From: Hyphomicrobiales bacterium
Lineage (GTDB): Bacteria; Pseudomonadota; Alphaproteobacteria; Rhizobiales; Rhizobiaceae
Direction: 5' to 3'
NCBI GenBank assembly: GCA_900471525.1
Contig: UCEZ01000028.1
Location: forward strand, 1-64,000
DNA: 64,000 nt
Below, piece after piece: positions 48,233 to 57,351 of the stretch. The notes below the pieces were generated by a model that saw only the letters and a program-made list of their open reading frames with translations, ran no database searches and had not been told where the DNA came from. A program made the translations under genes and the position numbers. Numbering within the stretch: the stretch's first letter is position 1; each line of letters starts with the position of its first letter.

Positions 48233-49002
48233 CGGAAGGAAAACGTCCCGTTGCCATCGTCACCGGCGGTCGCCGCGGTATCGGGCTGGGCATTGCCAAG
48301 GCGCTGGCGAAAACTGGTTTCGATATCGCGATCACCGGCATTGGCGAAGCGGATCAGGTTTCAGGCGTGCTGGATGAACTTGCAGCGCTGGGCGCGAAGG
48401 CGATTTTTCTAAAGGCCGATCTTTCCGATCTCTCCGGGCATCAGGCGACCGTCGATGCGGTTCTGGCGCAATTCGGCTCGGTTGATTGCCTCGTCAACAA
48501 TGCCGGTATGGCATCTGTGGTGCGGGGCGATTTTCTGGATCTCGCCCCGGAAAACTTCGACACGATCGTCGCTACCAACCTGCGCGGCACGGTGTTCTTC
48601 ACGCAGGCTGTCGTGAAGGCCATGCTGGCAAGTGGTTCCGGCGGGCATCGTTCGGTGATCAACATCACCTCGGTCTCGGCGGCCATGAGTTCGCCGGAAC
48701 GCCTGGATTACTGCATGAGCAAGGCGGGGCTTGCGGCCTTTTCGCAAGGACTGGCGCTGCGCCTTGCCGATACCGGCATCTCCGTCTTCGAACTGCGGCC
48801 GGGCATCATCCGCTCCGACATGACGGCCGGTGTTTCCGGAAAATACGATGCGCTGATTGCTAACGGGCTGGTACCGATGAAGCGCTGGGGCGAGGCGGAG
48901 GATATCGGCCGGATGGTCGCAGCCTTGGCCAGCGGCAGCTTCGGCTTTGCCACGGGCTCGGTGATCAACGCCGATGGTGGGCTGTCTATCGGACGTTTGT
49001 AG
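48229..49002 (+). CDS. Short-chain dehydrogenase/reductase
   Basis: 257 residues, classical SDR: cofactor motif TGGRRGIG (residues 12-19), NNAG, catalytic Ser in NITSVSAA and YxxxK in YCMSKAG. The C-terminus ends in NADGGLSIGRL as in the FabG-like group. It overlaps the GMC gene by four bases. In context it could reduce or oxidise the keto-sugar made by the GMC enzyme; the substrate is unknown. Confidence 0.88.
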   Translation: MTEGKRPVAIVTGGRRGIGLGIAKALAKTGFDIAITGIGEADQVSGVLDELAALGAKAIFLKADLSDLSGHQATVDAVLAQFGSVDCLVNNAGMASVVRGDFLDLAPENFDTIVATNLRGTVFFTQAVVKAMLASGSGGHRSVINITSVSAAMSSPERLDYCMSKAGLAAFSQGLALRLADTGISVFELRPGIIRSDMTAGVSGKYDALIANGLVPMKRWGEAEDIGRMVAALASGSFGFATGSVINADGGLSIGRL

Positions 49003-49023
49003 GCGCGTGTCTTGCTGGTGAAT

Positions 49024-49136
49024 GCCCCTCACTCCAGCCATCTCCCCGTAAACGGAGAGAGGGGACGACGGAGTTTGCGGCACGGTCCTTCTCCCCGTTC
49101 ACGGGGAGAAGGTGCCCGACAGGGCGGATGAGGGGC
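49024..49136. repeat. Palindromic intergenic element (RIME-like)
   Basis: Outer arms GCCCCTCA (49024-49031) and TGAGGGGC (49129-49136) enclose a strong inner hairpin (CCTTCTCCCCG at 49087-49097 with 49102-49112). The GGAGAAGGTGCCCGACAGGG type of sequence is a very common rhizobial intergenic repeat, resembling RIME elements. It sits inside an apparent operon between the SDR and the second GMC gene, where it could be transcribed as a structured spacer. Confidence 0.75.
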
Positions 49137-49172
49137 AAACCACCCTCGGTGATAGATTTTGAGGAAGACGAC

Positions 49173-50828
49173 ATGACCTACGACTACATTATCACCGGCG
49201 CCGGACCTGCCGGCTGCGTGCTCGCCAATCGGTTGACCGAGGACCCCGACGTCAAGGTGCTGCTGCTCGAAGCTGGCGGCAGCGACTGGAATCCGCTGTT
49301 CCACATGCCGGCCGGCTTTGCCAAGATGACCAAGGGTGTGGCGAGCTGGGGCTGGGAGACCGTGCCGCAGAAGCACATGAAGGGTCGCGTGATGCGCTAT
49401 ACGCAGGCCAAGGTGATCGGTGGCGGTTCGTCGATCAACGCCCAGCTTTATACGCGCGGCAATGCTGTGGACTATGACCTGTGGGCGAGCGAAGACGGCT
49501 GCACCGGCTGGGACTACCGCAGTGTTCTGCCCTATTACAAACGCGCCGAGGACAATCAGCGCTTTGCCGACGACTATCATGCCTATGGCGGGCCGCTTGG
49601 CGTCTCCATGCCGGTTTCCGGTTTGCCGATCTGCGATGCCTATATCCGCGCCGGCCAGGAACTGGGCATTCCGTACAACCATGATTTCAACGGCAAGCAA
49701 CAGGCCGGCGTCGGCTTTTATCAGCTCACCCAGCGCAACCGCCGCCGCTCTTCTGCGTCACTTGCCTATCTGAACCCGATCCGCAATCGCAAGAACCTAA
49801 CGGTAAGGCTCGGGGCGCGGGTGACAAGGATCGTGCTGGAGGGAACGCGCGCCGTCGGCGTCGAGGTTGCAACGTCAAAAGGGGTCGAAACGATCCGGGC
49901 CGAGCGCGAGGTGCTCGTCTCTTCCGGCGCCATCGGCTCGCCAAAACTCTTGCAGCAGTCCGGCATCGGTCCGGCCGATCACTTGCGTTCGGTTGGCGTT
50001 GACGTGAAGCATGACCTGCCGGGCGTCGGCAGCAATCTGCAGGACCATCTCGACCTCTTCGTCATTTCCGAATGCACCGGCGACCACACCTATGACGGCG
50101 TCGCCAAGTGGCACCGGTCGATTTGGGCCGGGCTGCAATATGTGCTGTTTCGCTCCGGCCCGGTCGCCTCGTCGCTGTTTGAGACCGGTGGCTTCTGGTA
50201 TGCCGATCCGAATGCGCGTTCCCCCGATATCCAGTTCCATCTGGGGCTTGGCTCCGGTATCGAGGCAGGGGTCGAGAAGCTGAAGAACGCGGGAGTGACC
50301 CTCAATTCCGCCTATCTGCATCCGCGCTCGCGCGGCACGGTGCGGCTGTCGTCCTCCGATCCGGCGGCGGCTCCCTTGATCGATCCGAACTACTGGGAGG
50401 ATCCGCATGATCGGAAAATGTCGATCGAGGGCTTGAAGATCGCCCGGGAAATTCTTCAGCAAGCCGCGTTGAAACCTTTCGTCATGGCCGAGCGTCTGCC
50501 GGGGCCAAAAGTGATGAGCGACGAGGAGATGTTCGACTATGGCTGTGCCAGTGCCAAGACAGACCATCATCCGGTCGGCACCTGCAAGATGGGCACGGGT
50601 TCAGATGCGGTCGTCGACCTTGATCTCAAGGTGCACGGTCTTGAGGGCCTGCGCGTCTGCGACAGTTCCGTCATGCCACGCGTTCCCTCTTGCAATACCA
50701 ATGGTCCGACGATCATGATGGGCGAGAAGGGCTCGGACATCATCCGCAATCGGCAACCGCTGCCGGCCGCGATCTTTTCCCACGAACGCAACGACCAGAG
50801 GCCGCGCGCGCGTGCCGATATCCGATAG
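49173..50828 (+). CDS. GMC-family FAD oxidoreductase (choline-dehydrogenase-like)
   Basis: 551 residues. N-terminal [19 protein letters not shown] (FAD), GMC signature 1 region [17 protein letters not shown], signature 2 [17 protein letters not shown], catalytic His in [10 protein letters not shown] and the C-terminal [15 protein letters not shown]. The start at 49173 follows GAGGAAG; earlier in-frame codons lie in the repeat. It belongs to the BetA-like alcohol dehydrogenase group and is not the same subfamily as the GMC protein at 46733. The alcohol oxidised is not known. Confidence 0.85.
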   Translation: MTYDYIITGAGPAGCVLANRLTEDPDVKVLLLEAGGSDWNPLFHMPAGFAKMTKGVASWGWETVPQKHMKGRVMRYTQAKVIGGGSSINAQLYTRGNAVDYDLWASEDGCTGWDYRSVLPYYKRAEDNQRFADDYHAYGGPLGVSMPVSGLPICDAYIRAGQELGIPYNHDFNGKQQAGVGFYQLTQRNRRRSSASLAYLNPIRNRKNLTVRLGARVTRIVLEGTRAVGVEVATSKGVETIRAEREVLVSSGAIGSPKLLQQSGIGPADHLRSVGVDVKHDLPGVGSNLQDHLDLFVISECTGDHTYDGVAKWHRSIWAGLQYVLFRSGPVASSLFETGGFWYADPNARSPDIQFHLGLGSGIEAGVEKLKNAGVTLNSAYLHPRSRGTVRLSSSDPAAAPLIDPNYWEDPHDRKMSIEGLKIAREILQQAALKPFVMAERLPGPKVMSDEEMFDYGCASAKTDHHPVGTCKMGTGSDAVVDLDLKVHGLEGLRVCDSSVMPRVPSCNTNGPTIMMGEKGSDIIRNRQPLPAAIFSHERNDQRPRARADIR

Positions 50829-50838
50829 GAGTTCTGCC

Positions 50839-51153
50839 ATGATCCGTCATTGTGTCTTCATCCGCTTCAAGGCGAGCGTTTCCGACGCCGAGAGAGCGTC
50901 GATCCTTGCGGATATCGCGGCACTGCAGCCGATCGTTCCCGGATACCTCGCCATCGATATCGGCCCCAATGTCAGCCCTGAAGGCTTGGGCAGGGGCTAT
51001 TCAGGCGGTTTCATCATCGATTTTGCCGACGCGGCTGCCCGGGACGGCTATATTTCCCATCCGGATCACGAGAAGGCGGCTGGCCGGATCGTTGCTGCCA
51101 CCGAAGGTGGCGCCGATGGCGTGTTCGTCTATGATTTCGAGATTGCGGGTTGA
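50839..51153 (+). CDS. Dabb-family stress-responsive A/B barrel protein
   Basis: 104 residues. [22 protein letters not shown] is the typical Dabb beginning and the C-terminal half has [12 protein letters not shown]. The start is at ATG 50839 with TAGGAG upstream. Dabb domains are small ferredoxin-like dimers found alone beside sugar or aromatic catabolic genes, some with cyclase or decarboxylase activity. No function can be assigned here beyond operon membership. Confidence 0.82.
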   Translation: MIRHCVFIRFKASVSDAERASILADIAALQPIVPGYLAIDIGPNVSPEGLGRGYSGGFIIDFADAAARDGYISHPDHEKAAGRIVAATEGGADGVFVYDFEIAG

Positions 51154-51159
51154 TCTCGC

Positions 51160-52428
51160 ATGATTTCTGAACCCAGGGCCTTTCTGACGAGCCTGTTCGA
51201 GACGGCAGTTGAAGCTGCCGATCCGTTGGCGGCCATTCGTGCCCATCTGCCGGCACGGCCGAAGGGGCGAACCATCGTTGTTGGCGCTGGCAAGGCGGCA
51301 AGCCAGATGGCGGCTGCTTTTGAAAGCCTTTGGGACGGGCCATTGGAAGGCGCAGTAGTGGCGCGGCATGGGCCGATCGCTGCCTGCGAGCGCATCCGTG
51401 TCCTGCAATCGGCCCATCCTGTGCCGGATGAGGCGGGGCTTGCCGGATCGGTCGAACTTTTGCGGTTGGTCGAAGGCCTGACGCCGGATGATCTCGTCGT
51501 TGCGCTGATCTCCGGTGGCGGTTCCTCGCTGCTGCCCGCGCCACCCGGCGGTCTGACGCTGGACGACGAGATCGCTGTCAATCGCGCGCTTCTTGCCTCC
51601 GGTGCGCCGATCTCGGCGATGAACGTCGTGCGCAAGCATGTCTCGCGCATCAAGGGTGGCCGGCTGGCCTTTGTCGCCGCACCTGCCAAAGTCGTGAGCC
51701 TGATTGTCTCGGATGTGCCGGGTGACAATCCCGCTTTCGTGGCGTCGGGGCCAACAATCCCTGACCTCTCCACGCCGGATGACGCCCTCGCCATTGTCAC
51801 GCGCTACGGCATGATGCTGCCTGATGTGGTCATGCAGCATCTGCGGTCGGGGCACGCCTCTGCGCCAAAGCCCGATCATCCCGTATTTGCCAATCAGCGT
51901 CACCACATCATCGCTTCCGCCAGCGTTTCGCTGGAGGCGGCCGCCGCCAAAGCGCGAGAGCAGGGCATCGAGGCGGTGATCCTCTCTGATGCGATCGAGG
52001 GCGAGGCGCGCGATATCGGCCGCATGCATGCGGCGATCGCGCGGGAAACGGTGCTGCGCAACCGGCCGTTCCGAAAGCCTGTTGTCATCCTCTCCGGCGG
52101 AGAAACCACGGTGACCATTTCCGGCGACGGCTATGGCAAGGGCGGGCGCAACAGCGAATTCCTGCTGTCCTTTGCGTTGGACATCGATGGTGTCGCAGGA
52201 ATTCACGCGCTCGCGGCCGACACCGACGGCATCGACGGGTCCGAGGACAATGCCGGCGCCTTTGCCGATGGCTTCACCATTGCTCGCATGCGGGCCGCCG
52301 GCGCCGATCCGCGTGACCATCTCGCCCGGCACGACGCCTGGAGCGCGTTCAACGCCAGCGGCGATCTCTTCGTGCCCGGTCCCACCGGCACCAATGTCAA
52401 TGATCTTCGCGCGCTGCTGATCCTTTAG
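51160..52428 (+). CDS. Glycerate 2-kinase (MOFRL-type, GckA/TtuD-like)
   Basis: 422 residues: an N-terminal DUF4147 domain (TIVVGAGKAASQMAAAFE, LISGGGSSLLPAP, RKHVSRIKGGRLA) and a C-terminal MOFRL domain (ILSGGETTVTISGDGYGKGG, AADTDGIDGSEDNAGAF). The family phosphorylates D-glycerate to 2-phosphoglycerate. As the last gene of this unit it suggests that glycerate or hydroxypyruvate is a breakdown product that enters lower glycolysis. It starts six bases after the Dabb gene. Confidence 0.9.
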   Translation: MISEPRAFLTSLFETAVEAADPLAAIRAHLPARPKGRTIVVGAGKAASQMAAAFESLWDGPLEGAVVARHGPIAACERIRVLQSAHPVPDEAGLAGSVELLRLVEGLTPDDLVVALISGGGSSLLPAPPGGLTLDDEIAVNRALLASGAPISAMNVVRKHVSRIKGGRLAFVAAPAKVVSLIVSDVPGDNPAFVASGPTIPDLSTPDDALAIVTRYGMMLPDVVMQHLRSGHASAPKPDHPVFANQRHHIIASASVSLEAAAAKAREQGIEAVILSDAIEGEARDIGRMHAAIARETVLRNRPFRKPVVILSGGETTVTISGDGYGKGGRNSEFLLSFALDIDGVAGIHALAADTDGIDGSEDNAGAFADGFTIARMRAAGADPRDHLARHDAWSAFNASGDLFVPGPTGTNVNDLRALLIL

Positions 52429-52474
52429 CCGCTTTCTGGCCGGTGATAGGAAAGTCACCGCCTGCAGAGCGTCG

Positions 52475-52503
52475 TTGACCATATCATTTATTTTGATATT
52501 AAT
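52475..52503 (+). promoter_or_regulatory. Promoter with inverted-repeat operator upstream of the ArsR-type regulator
   Basis: TTGACC (52475-52480) with TATTAA (52497-52502) at 16 bp forms a possible promoter. The inverted repeat ATATCA-N7-TGATAT (arms at 52482-52487 and 52495-52499 region, centred near 52490) fills the spacer. The same architecture recurs at 53555 and 55111, which points to self-repression by the downstream regulator. Confidence 0.68.
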
Positions 52504-52548
52504 TGGCTTTGCTGGTGGAGCAGCGATGCTGGAGCGCGGGAATAGCTG

Positions 52549-53475
52549 ATGAGCCGAAATTTTCTAGTGATTGATCCCGAAGAGGGAATGGCTGTTCTCA
52601 AGGGCCTTGCCTCGACGTCCCGGATCGCGATGCTCAAGCTCCTGCATGTCAAAGGCCCGCAAAACGTCAATGAAATCTCTGAAATCCTTGGTCTTCCGCA
52701 GTCCACGGTGTCGACGAACATCGCTATTCTCGAGGAGGCTGGACTGATCCGCACGGAATCGCAGAAGGCGCGCAAGGGCAACCAGAAGATCTGCTATTCG
52801 AATTTCGACGAGGTTCTGGTCGTCTTCAAGGACGATATCAAGGCGCTGAAATCGAACGGTATCGAGGTTGCGATGCCGCTGGGGCTTTATACCAGCTGCG
52901 AAGTCACCGGTCCCTGCGGCCTCTGTTCCGTTGACGGAATTATCGGCCTACTCGATGTGCCCGACACCTTTCTTGACCCGGATCGCATGAAGGCCGGCCT
53001 GATCTGGTTTACGCGCGGCTATGTCGAATACCAGTTCCCAAACAATGCCCGTTTGACCGGAGCTCAGATAGAAGAGATTGAATTTGCAATGGAATTGAGC
53101 TCGGAAGTGCCAGGCACGAGCGCCGACTGGCCGTCCGATATCACCATTTCGGTCAATGGTGTCGACACAGCAACATGGACCTCTCCGGGCGATTATGGCG
53201 ACAAGCGCGGTGTCTTCACGCCCGACTGGTGGAAGCTCAAGGGCTCGCAATACGGCAAGCTGAAGAACTGGCGCATCGCTGGCGATGGTACCTATATCGA
53301 CGGCCTGAAGATTTCCGATGTCGCGCTGAGCGACCTGCGCCTGTCCGAACACCATTCGATCCGCTTGCGCATCGGGGTGCGGGAAAATGCCAAACATCCC
53401 GGCGGAATCAATATCTTCGGCCGTGGTTTCGGCAATTACGACCAGGATATCGTCATGCGATTGAAAACGAAATAA
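52549..53475 (+). CDS. ArsR-type regulator with predicted beta-rich carbohydrate-sensing domain
   Basis: 308 residues, three times an ordinary ArsR protein. Residues about 12-100 are a winged helix-turn-helix (LKGLASTSRIAMLKLLHVKG, VNEISEILGLPQSTVSTNI). From about 110 a Cys-containing segment (CEVTGPCGLCSVDG) leads into a beta-rich domain (DITISVNGVDTATWTSPGDY, HSIRLRIGVRENAKHPGGIN, IFGRGFGNYDQDIVMRLK) that looks like a jelly-roll, probably a sugar sensor. There is no classical metal-binding box. The neighbouring arabinofuranosidase and transporter are its likely targets. The ribosome binding site is weak. Confidence 0.82.
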   Translation: MSRNFLVIDPEEGMAVLKGLASTSRIAMLKLLHVKGPQNVNEISEILGLPQSTVSTNIAILEEAGLIRTESQKARKGNQKICYSNFDEVLVVFKDDIKALKSNGIEVAMPLGLYTSCEVTGPCGLCSVDGIIGLLDVPDTFLDPDRMKAGLIWFTRGYVEYQFPNNARLTGAQIEEIEFAMELSSEVPGTSADWPSDITISVNGVDTATWTSPGDYGDKRGVFTPDWWKLKGSQYGKLKNWRIAGDGTYIDGLKISDVALSDLRLSEHHSIRLRIGVRENAKHPGGINIFGRGFGNYDQDIVMRLKTK

Positions 53476-53508
53476 CGGATATAAATCCGATTTTATGAAT
53501 TATATCGC

Positions 53509-53573
53509 TTGACCGCGGCGATCTCTTCCGTTTTAGTATCGTGAAAAGTGATTGATATCACAAAAGACGATAA
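53509..53573 (+). promoter_or_regulatory. Promoter and operator upstream of the arabinofuranosidase gene
   Basis: TTGACC (53509-53514) and TAGTAT (53534-53539) form a possible promoter with a long 19-bp spacer. ATATCA-N7-CGATAA (53555-53560, 53568-53573) lies just downstream of the expected start site and matches the operator of the regulator gene at 10 of 12 arm positions. Bound regulator would block transcription. Confidence 0.58.
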
Positions 53574-53590
53574 TTCAGGGAGGGCATGCC

Positions 53591-55102
53591 GTGAAGGCTT
53601 CCGTTGTCGCACACCGGGACTATGTGATTTCGCAGATCGACGATCGGCTCTATGGTTCGTTTCTCGAGCATCTGGGCCGCGCCATCTATACCGGCATCTA
53701 TGAGCCGGAGCATGCGACGGCGGATGAAAACGGCATGCGCAAGGATGTCATCGATCTCGTCAAGGAACTGAAAGTTCCGGTCGTGCGCTATCCCGGCGGC
53801 AATTTCGTCTCGGCCTATAATTGGGAAGACGGCATCGGCCCGAAGAAGGACCGCCCGACGCGGCTCGATCTCGCCTGGCACACGTCCGACAGTAACCAGG
53901 TTGGTATCCATGAGTTCGCCGACTGGTGCGACAGTGTCGGCACGGAGATGATGCTGGCCGTCAATCTCGGCTCGCGTGGTCTCGATGAAGCCCGCAATTT
54001 CCTCGAATATGTCAATCATCCCGGTGGCAGCAAGTGGAGCGACATGCGCATCGCCAACGGTCGCGCCGAGCCGTTCAACACAAAGCTCTGGTGCCTCGGC
54101 AACGAGATGGACGGCCCCTGGCAGATCGGTCACAAGACGGCCGACGAATATGGTCGCCTTGCGCATGAAACTGCAAAGGCCATGCGCGCCTTCGACAGTT
54201 CGCTGGAACTGATCGTTTGCGGCTCGTCCAACGCGCATATGCCGACCTATCCGGAATGGGAAGCGACCGTTCTCGAGCACACCTACAACGAGGTCGATTA
54301 CATCTCGCTGCATATGTATTTCGAAAACCGGGCCGGCGACACGGCAAACTACCTAGCCCAGAGCGTCGAACTCGACAATTACATCGTCACGGTCGCCAGC
54401 GTCATCGACTACGTCAAGGCAAAGAAGCGTTCGAAGAAGCAGGTCTATATCTCCTTCGACGAATGGAACGTCTGGTACCATTCCAAGGAAAAGGACAAGG
54501 CGCTGCTTGCCGGCAACCACGGTTGGCCGCACGCGCCGGCCCTTCTCGAAGACATCTACAACTTCGAAGACGTGCTGCAGGTCGGCCTGATCCTCAACAC
54601 TTTCATCCGCCGCTCCGACGTGGTGCGCATCGCCTGCATCGCGCAGCTGGTGAACGTCATTGCGCCGATCATGACCGCGCCGAACGGCGCTGCCTGGCGG
54701 CAATCGATTTTCTATCCCTACTATTTCGCCTCGGTCTTCGGTCGCGGCACGGCGCTCAATCTGGCGGTCAACTCGCCAACCTATGATGCGCCCGTTGCCG
54801 AAAAGGTGCCTTTCGTCGATGTCGCCGGGGTGCACGATGCGGACGGCAGGACGGTCACCTTCTTCGCGGTCAACCGTCATCTGACGGACAATATCACAAC
54901 GGAATTCAGCCTCGCCGGCTTCGAGAGCGCGGAAATCCTCGATCACCAGGTGATGACGCATGCGGATCTTCGCGCCGTCAACACGGCGGACAAGCCCGAC
55001 AACGTTGTCCCGCGCAAGGGAGATGGCGCGTCCGTAAAGGGCGATGTGGTCTCGGTGGTTCTGCCGCCGCTGTCCTATCAGGTCATCCGCCTGAAGGTGT
55101 GA
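53591..55102 (+). CDS. abfA: Alpha-L-arabinofuranosidase, GH51
   Basis: 503 residues, the usual size for intracellular GH51 enzymes, with no signal peptide. A TIM barrel carries the acid/base Glu172 (CLGNEMDGPW) and nucleophile Glu291 (ISFDEWNVW); VVRYPGGNFVSAYNWEDGIG is the substrate-binding signature. A C-terminal beta-sandwich follows (ending LPPLSYQVIRLKV). I start it at GTG 53591, which has AGGGAGG seven bases upstream; the nearby ATG is out of frame. It releases L-arabinose from imported arabino-oligosaccharides. Confidence 0.92.
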   Translation: MKASVVAHRDYVISQIDDRLYGSFLEHLGRAIYTGIYEPEHATADENGMRKDVIDLVKELKVPVVRYPGGNFVSAYNWEDGIGPKKDRPTRLDLAWHTSDSNQVGIHEFADWCDSVGTEMMLAVNLGSRGLDEARNFLEYVNHPGGSKWSDMRIANGRAEPFNTKLWCLGNEMDGPWQIGHKTADEYGRLAHETAKAMRAFDSSLELIVCGSSNAHMPTYPEWEATVLEHTYNEVDYISLHMYFENRAGDTANYLAQSVELDNYIVTVASVIDYVKAKKRSKKQVYISFDEWNVWYHSKEKDKALLAGNHGWPHAPALLEDIYNFEDVLQVGLILNTFIRRSDVVRIACIAQLVNVIAPIMTAPNGAAWRQSIFYPYYFASVFGRGTALNLAVNSPTYDAPVAEKVPFVDVAGVHDADGRTVTFFAVNRHLTDNITTEFSLAGFESAEILDHQVMTHADLRAVNTADKPDNVVPRKGDGASVKGDVVSVVLPPLSYQVIRLKV

Positions 55103-55107
55103 AAATT

Positions 55108-55169
55108 TGTATATCATAAATTATGATATACATCAAAAATCTTGACTTGAATTTCGTTTCGGGAATACT
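55108..55169 (+). promoter_or_regulatory. Perfect 25-bp palindromic operator and promoter for the arabinoside ABC genes
   Basis: TGTATATCATAA (55108-55119), central A, then its exact complement (55121-55132). It contains ATATCA-N7-TGATAT at 55111-55129, the same spacing as the site at the regulator promoter. TTGACT (55142-55147) with AATACT (55164-55169) at 16 bp lies just downstream. The operator sits upstream of the -35, so it may activate here, or repress read-through from the arabinofuranosidase gene. Confidence 0.7.
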
Positions 55170-55313
55170 CGGCGCAGCGGAGAAAGCGCCGAGACCAGGG
55201 AGGAAAACCAGGTCGGGGAACGCAGGATCCGAGGAGTGGCCGGTTTGGTCGTGGCAGGTGATTTCGCCGCCGCGCCGAAGCGAAGCCGTTCCATCACGGC
55301 AAGGGAGGTTGAC

Positions 55314-56417
55314 GTGACGGCGCATATCGAAATCAGGGACGTGGTCAAGCGCTTCGGCGCGGCGACGGTCATCGACCATCTGTCGCTTTCCATCGATCCC
55401 AATGAATTCATGGTGTTTCTCGGGCCATCGGGCTGCGGGAAGTCGACGCTGCTGCGCATGATCGCAGGTCTCGAAAGTGTCGATGAGGGGACGATTTCGA
55501 TCAACGGCCAGCGCATCGACAACCTGCCGCCCGGCCAGCGCGATATCGCCATGGTGTTCCAGAGCTACGCGCTTTATCCGCACATGACGGTTGCTGACAA
55601 CATGGCCTTCGGGCTGCGCAATATCGGCGTCGCAGCGAACGTCATCTCCGCTCGTGTTGCCGAGGCGGGCCGCATGCTGGAGATCGGCCATCTCCTGGAA
55701 CGCAAACCGGGGCAGCTTTCCGGCGGTCAGCGCCAGCGCGTTGCCATCGGCCGCGCCATCGTCAAGGAACCCAAGGCCTTCCTGTTCGACGAGCCCTTGT
55801 CGAACCTCGATGCAGCCTTGCGTGTCCGTACCCGCGTCGAGCTTGCCCAGCTTCGCCACCGGGTGAAATCGACGATGATCTTCGTTACCCACGACCAGAT
55901 CGAGGCGATGACGCTCGCCGATCGCATCGTCGTCATGAACAACCGCAAGATCGAGCAGATCGGTACGCCGATGGAGATCTACTCCCGGCCAGCGACGCGC
56001 TTCGTTGCGACGTTCGTCGGTTCGCCGACCATGAACTTCGTGCCGGTGCGCGTCGCAGGCGGAGGGGCCGGCGGGGTGAGTGTCACGCTTGGCGATGGCA
56101 CGAGCGTGAAAACGGCTGTTCCCGCGATGAAATTGGAGCCCGGTGAGTTCACGCTCGGCATCCGCGCCGAAGGGGTGCGTGTCGCGCCGAATGGGCAGGG
56201 TGTAACAACCGGCACGGTCGATGTGCTGGAGCGATTGGGCGACCGGACGCTTGTTTACACAAAGCTGAAGGACGGTAGCGTCGTGGTTGCCGAAGATATC
56301 GGCTACAGCCGCGTCGCCGTCAACGACACGGTGTCGCTGTCGATTGACGGATCACGGGTCCACTTGTTCGATGCTTCCGACCGCGCCTGGCATTGCGAGG
56401 AGGGGATCAATGGCTGA
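55314..56417 (+). CDS. CUT1 arabinoside ABC transporter ATP-binding protein (MalK/MsmX-type)
   Basis: 367 residues from GTG 55314, preceded by AAGGGAGG. Walker A GPSGCGKST, Q-loop VFQSYALYP, signature LSGGQRQR, Walker B FLFDEPLSNLD and switch His VTHDQIEAM are all intact, and the C-terminal regulatory domain is present. The gene overlaps the permease gene by eight bases. It is the single ATPase of the arabinoside importer. Confidence 0.91.
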   Translation: MTAHIEIRDVVKRFGAATVIDHLSLSIDPNEFMVFLGPSGCGKSTLLRMIAGLESVDEGTISINGQRIDNLPPGQRDIAMVFQSYALYPHMTVADNMAFGLRNIGVAANVISARVAEAGRMLEIGHLLERKPGQLSGGQRQRVAIGRAIVKEPKAFLFDEPLSNLDAALRVRTRVELAQLRHRVKSTMIFVTHDQIEAMTLADRIVVMNNRKIEQIGTPMEIYSRPATRFVATFVGSPTMNFVPVRVAGGGAGGVSVTLGDGTSVKTAVPAMKLEPGEFTLGIRAEGVRVAPNGQGVTTGTVDVLERLGDRTLVYTKLKDGSVVVAEDIGYSRVAVNDTVSLSIDGSRVHLFDASDRAWHCEEGING

Positions 56418-57351
56418 GGCATTGGTCTCTTCGCAAGCTAGCCTTTCTTCACCCGCGTTGACGGCGCAAAGGGCGCCACGCGCCAATATCAACGCATCGC
56501 AGTGGCGCAACGCCCTGTTCATCGCGCCCTATCTGTTCTTCTTCGTTACCATGCTGGTTTTTCCGCTCATCTGGGGGATCTGGCTGAGTTTCCACAAGGC
56601 CGATACGTTCGGCGTCGGCAAGTTCGTCGGATTGGCCAATTATGCGCGGCTGTTCGGCGATAAAATCTTTCTGCAATCAGTCGGAAACACCTTCTATTTT
56701 GTGCTTCTAACCGCTCCGGCGCTGGCGCTACTGGGCCTGTTTCTGGCCCTGGCGCTCAACCGCCAGACGCGCAGCGCCGCCTTCCTGCGTGCCGCCTTTT
56801 TCTCCTCGTCCGTTCTCTCGGTCACCATCGTGACGCTCATCTGGCGGATCGTGTTCATTCCCGACTTCGGCCTGCTGGCAACGATTTATGGCTGGTTCGG
56901 TGCCCCGGCGCCGGCGTTCCTGTCCAGCCCTGATCTTTCTATGATCGCCATTGCGATTGCCACGATCTGGTGGTGCGTCGGCCTGCCGATGATGCTGTTC
57001 CTGTCTGCCCTGCAGCAAATCCCGGGCGAGATCTATGAGGCGGCGGCACTCGACAACGCCAACCGCTGGCAGACCTTCCGGTCGATCACGCTGCCGTCGA
57101 TCAAGCGCACTTTTATTCTGGTGCTGCTCATCCAGGTGGTCATGCAGTTCCAGCTGTTCGGGCAGGCCCGACTGATGACGCAGGGTGGCCCGAACAACAC
57201 GTCGAAGCCGATCGTCATGTACATCTACGACGTTGCCTTCAAACGCTGGGATCTCGGTATGGGGGCTGCCGCATCGGAAGTGCTGTTCGTCCTGATCCTG
57301 ATTGCTGCGATGGCTCAATTCGTGCTCACGCGTAGACGGGGAGAAAACTGA
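56410..57351 (+). CDS. CUT1 arabinoside ABC transporter permease (MalF-type)
   Basis: 313 residues with six membrane helices after a 40-residue polar N-terminus. EAA loop: IYEAAALDNANRWQTFRSITLPSIKR. The ATG at 56410 lies within the end of the ATPase gene. It shares its stop with the start of the next permease gene (TGATG). Confidence 0.9.
   Translation: MAEALVSSQASLSSPALTAQRAPRANINASQWRNALFIAPYLFFFVTMLVFPLIWGIWLSFHKADTFGVGKFVGLANYARLFGDKIFLQSVGNTFYFVLLTAPALALLGLFLALALNRQTRSAAFLRAAFFSSSVLSVTIVTLIWRIVFIPDFGLLATIYGWFGAPAPAFLSSPDLSMIAIAIATIWWCVGLPMMLFLSALQQIPGEIYEAAALDNANRWQTFRSITLPSIKRTFILVLLIQVVMQFQLFGQARLMTQGGPNNTSKPIVMYIYDVAFKRWDLGMGAAASEVLFVLILIAAMAQFVLTRRRGEN

Noticed and set aside
55108-55132. 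The perfect palindrome after the arabinofuranosidase gene as a terminator
   Set aside because: The stem is almost wholly A/T with a one-base centre and no following T-run, and it contains the same 6-7-6 operator pattern found at two other promoters; an operator fits better.
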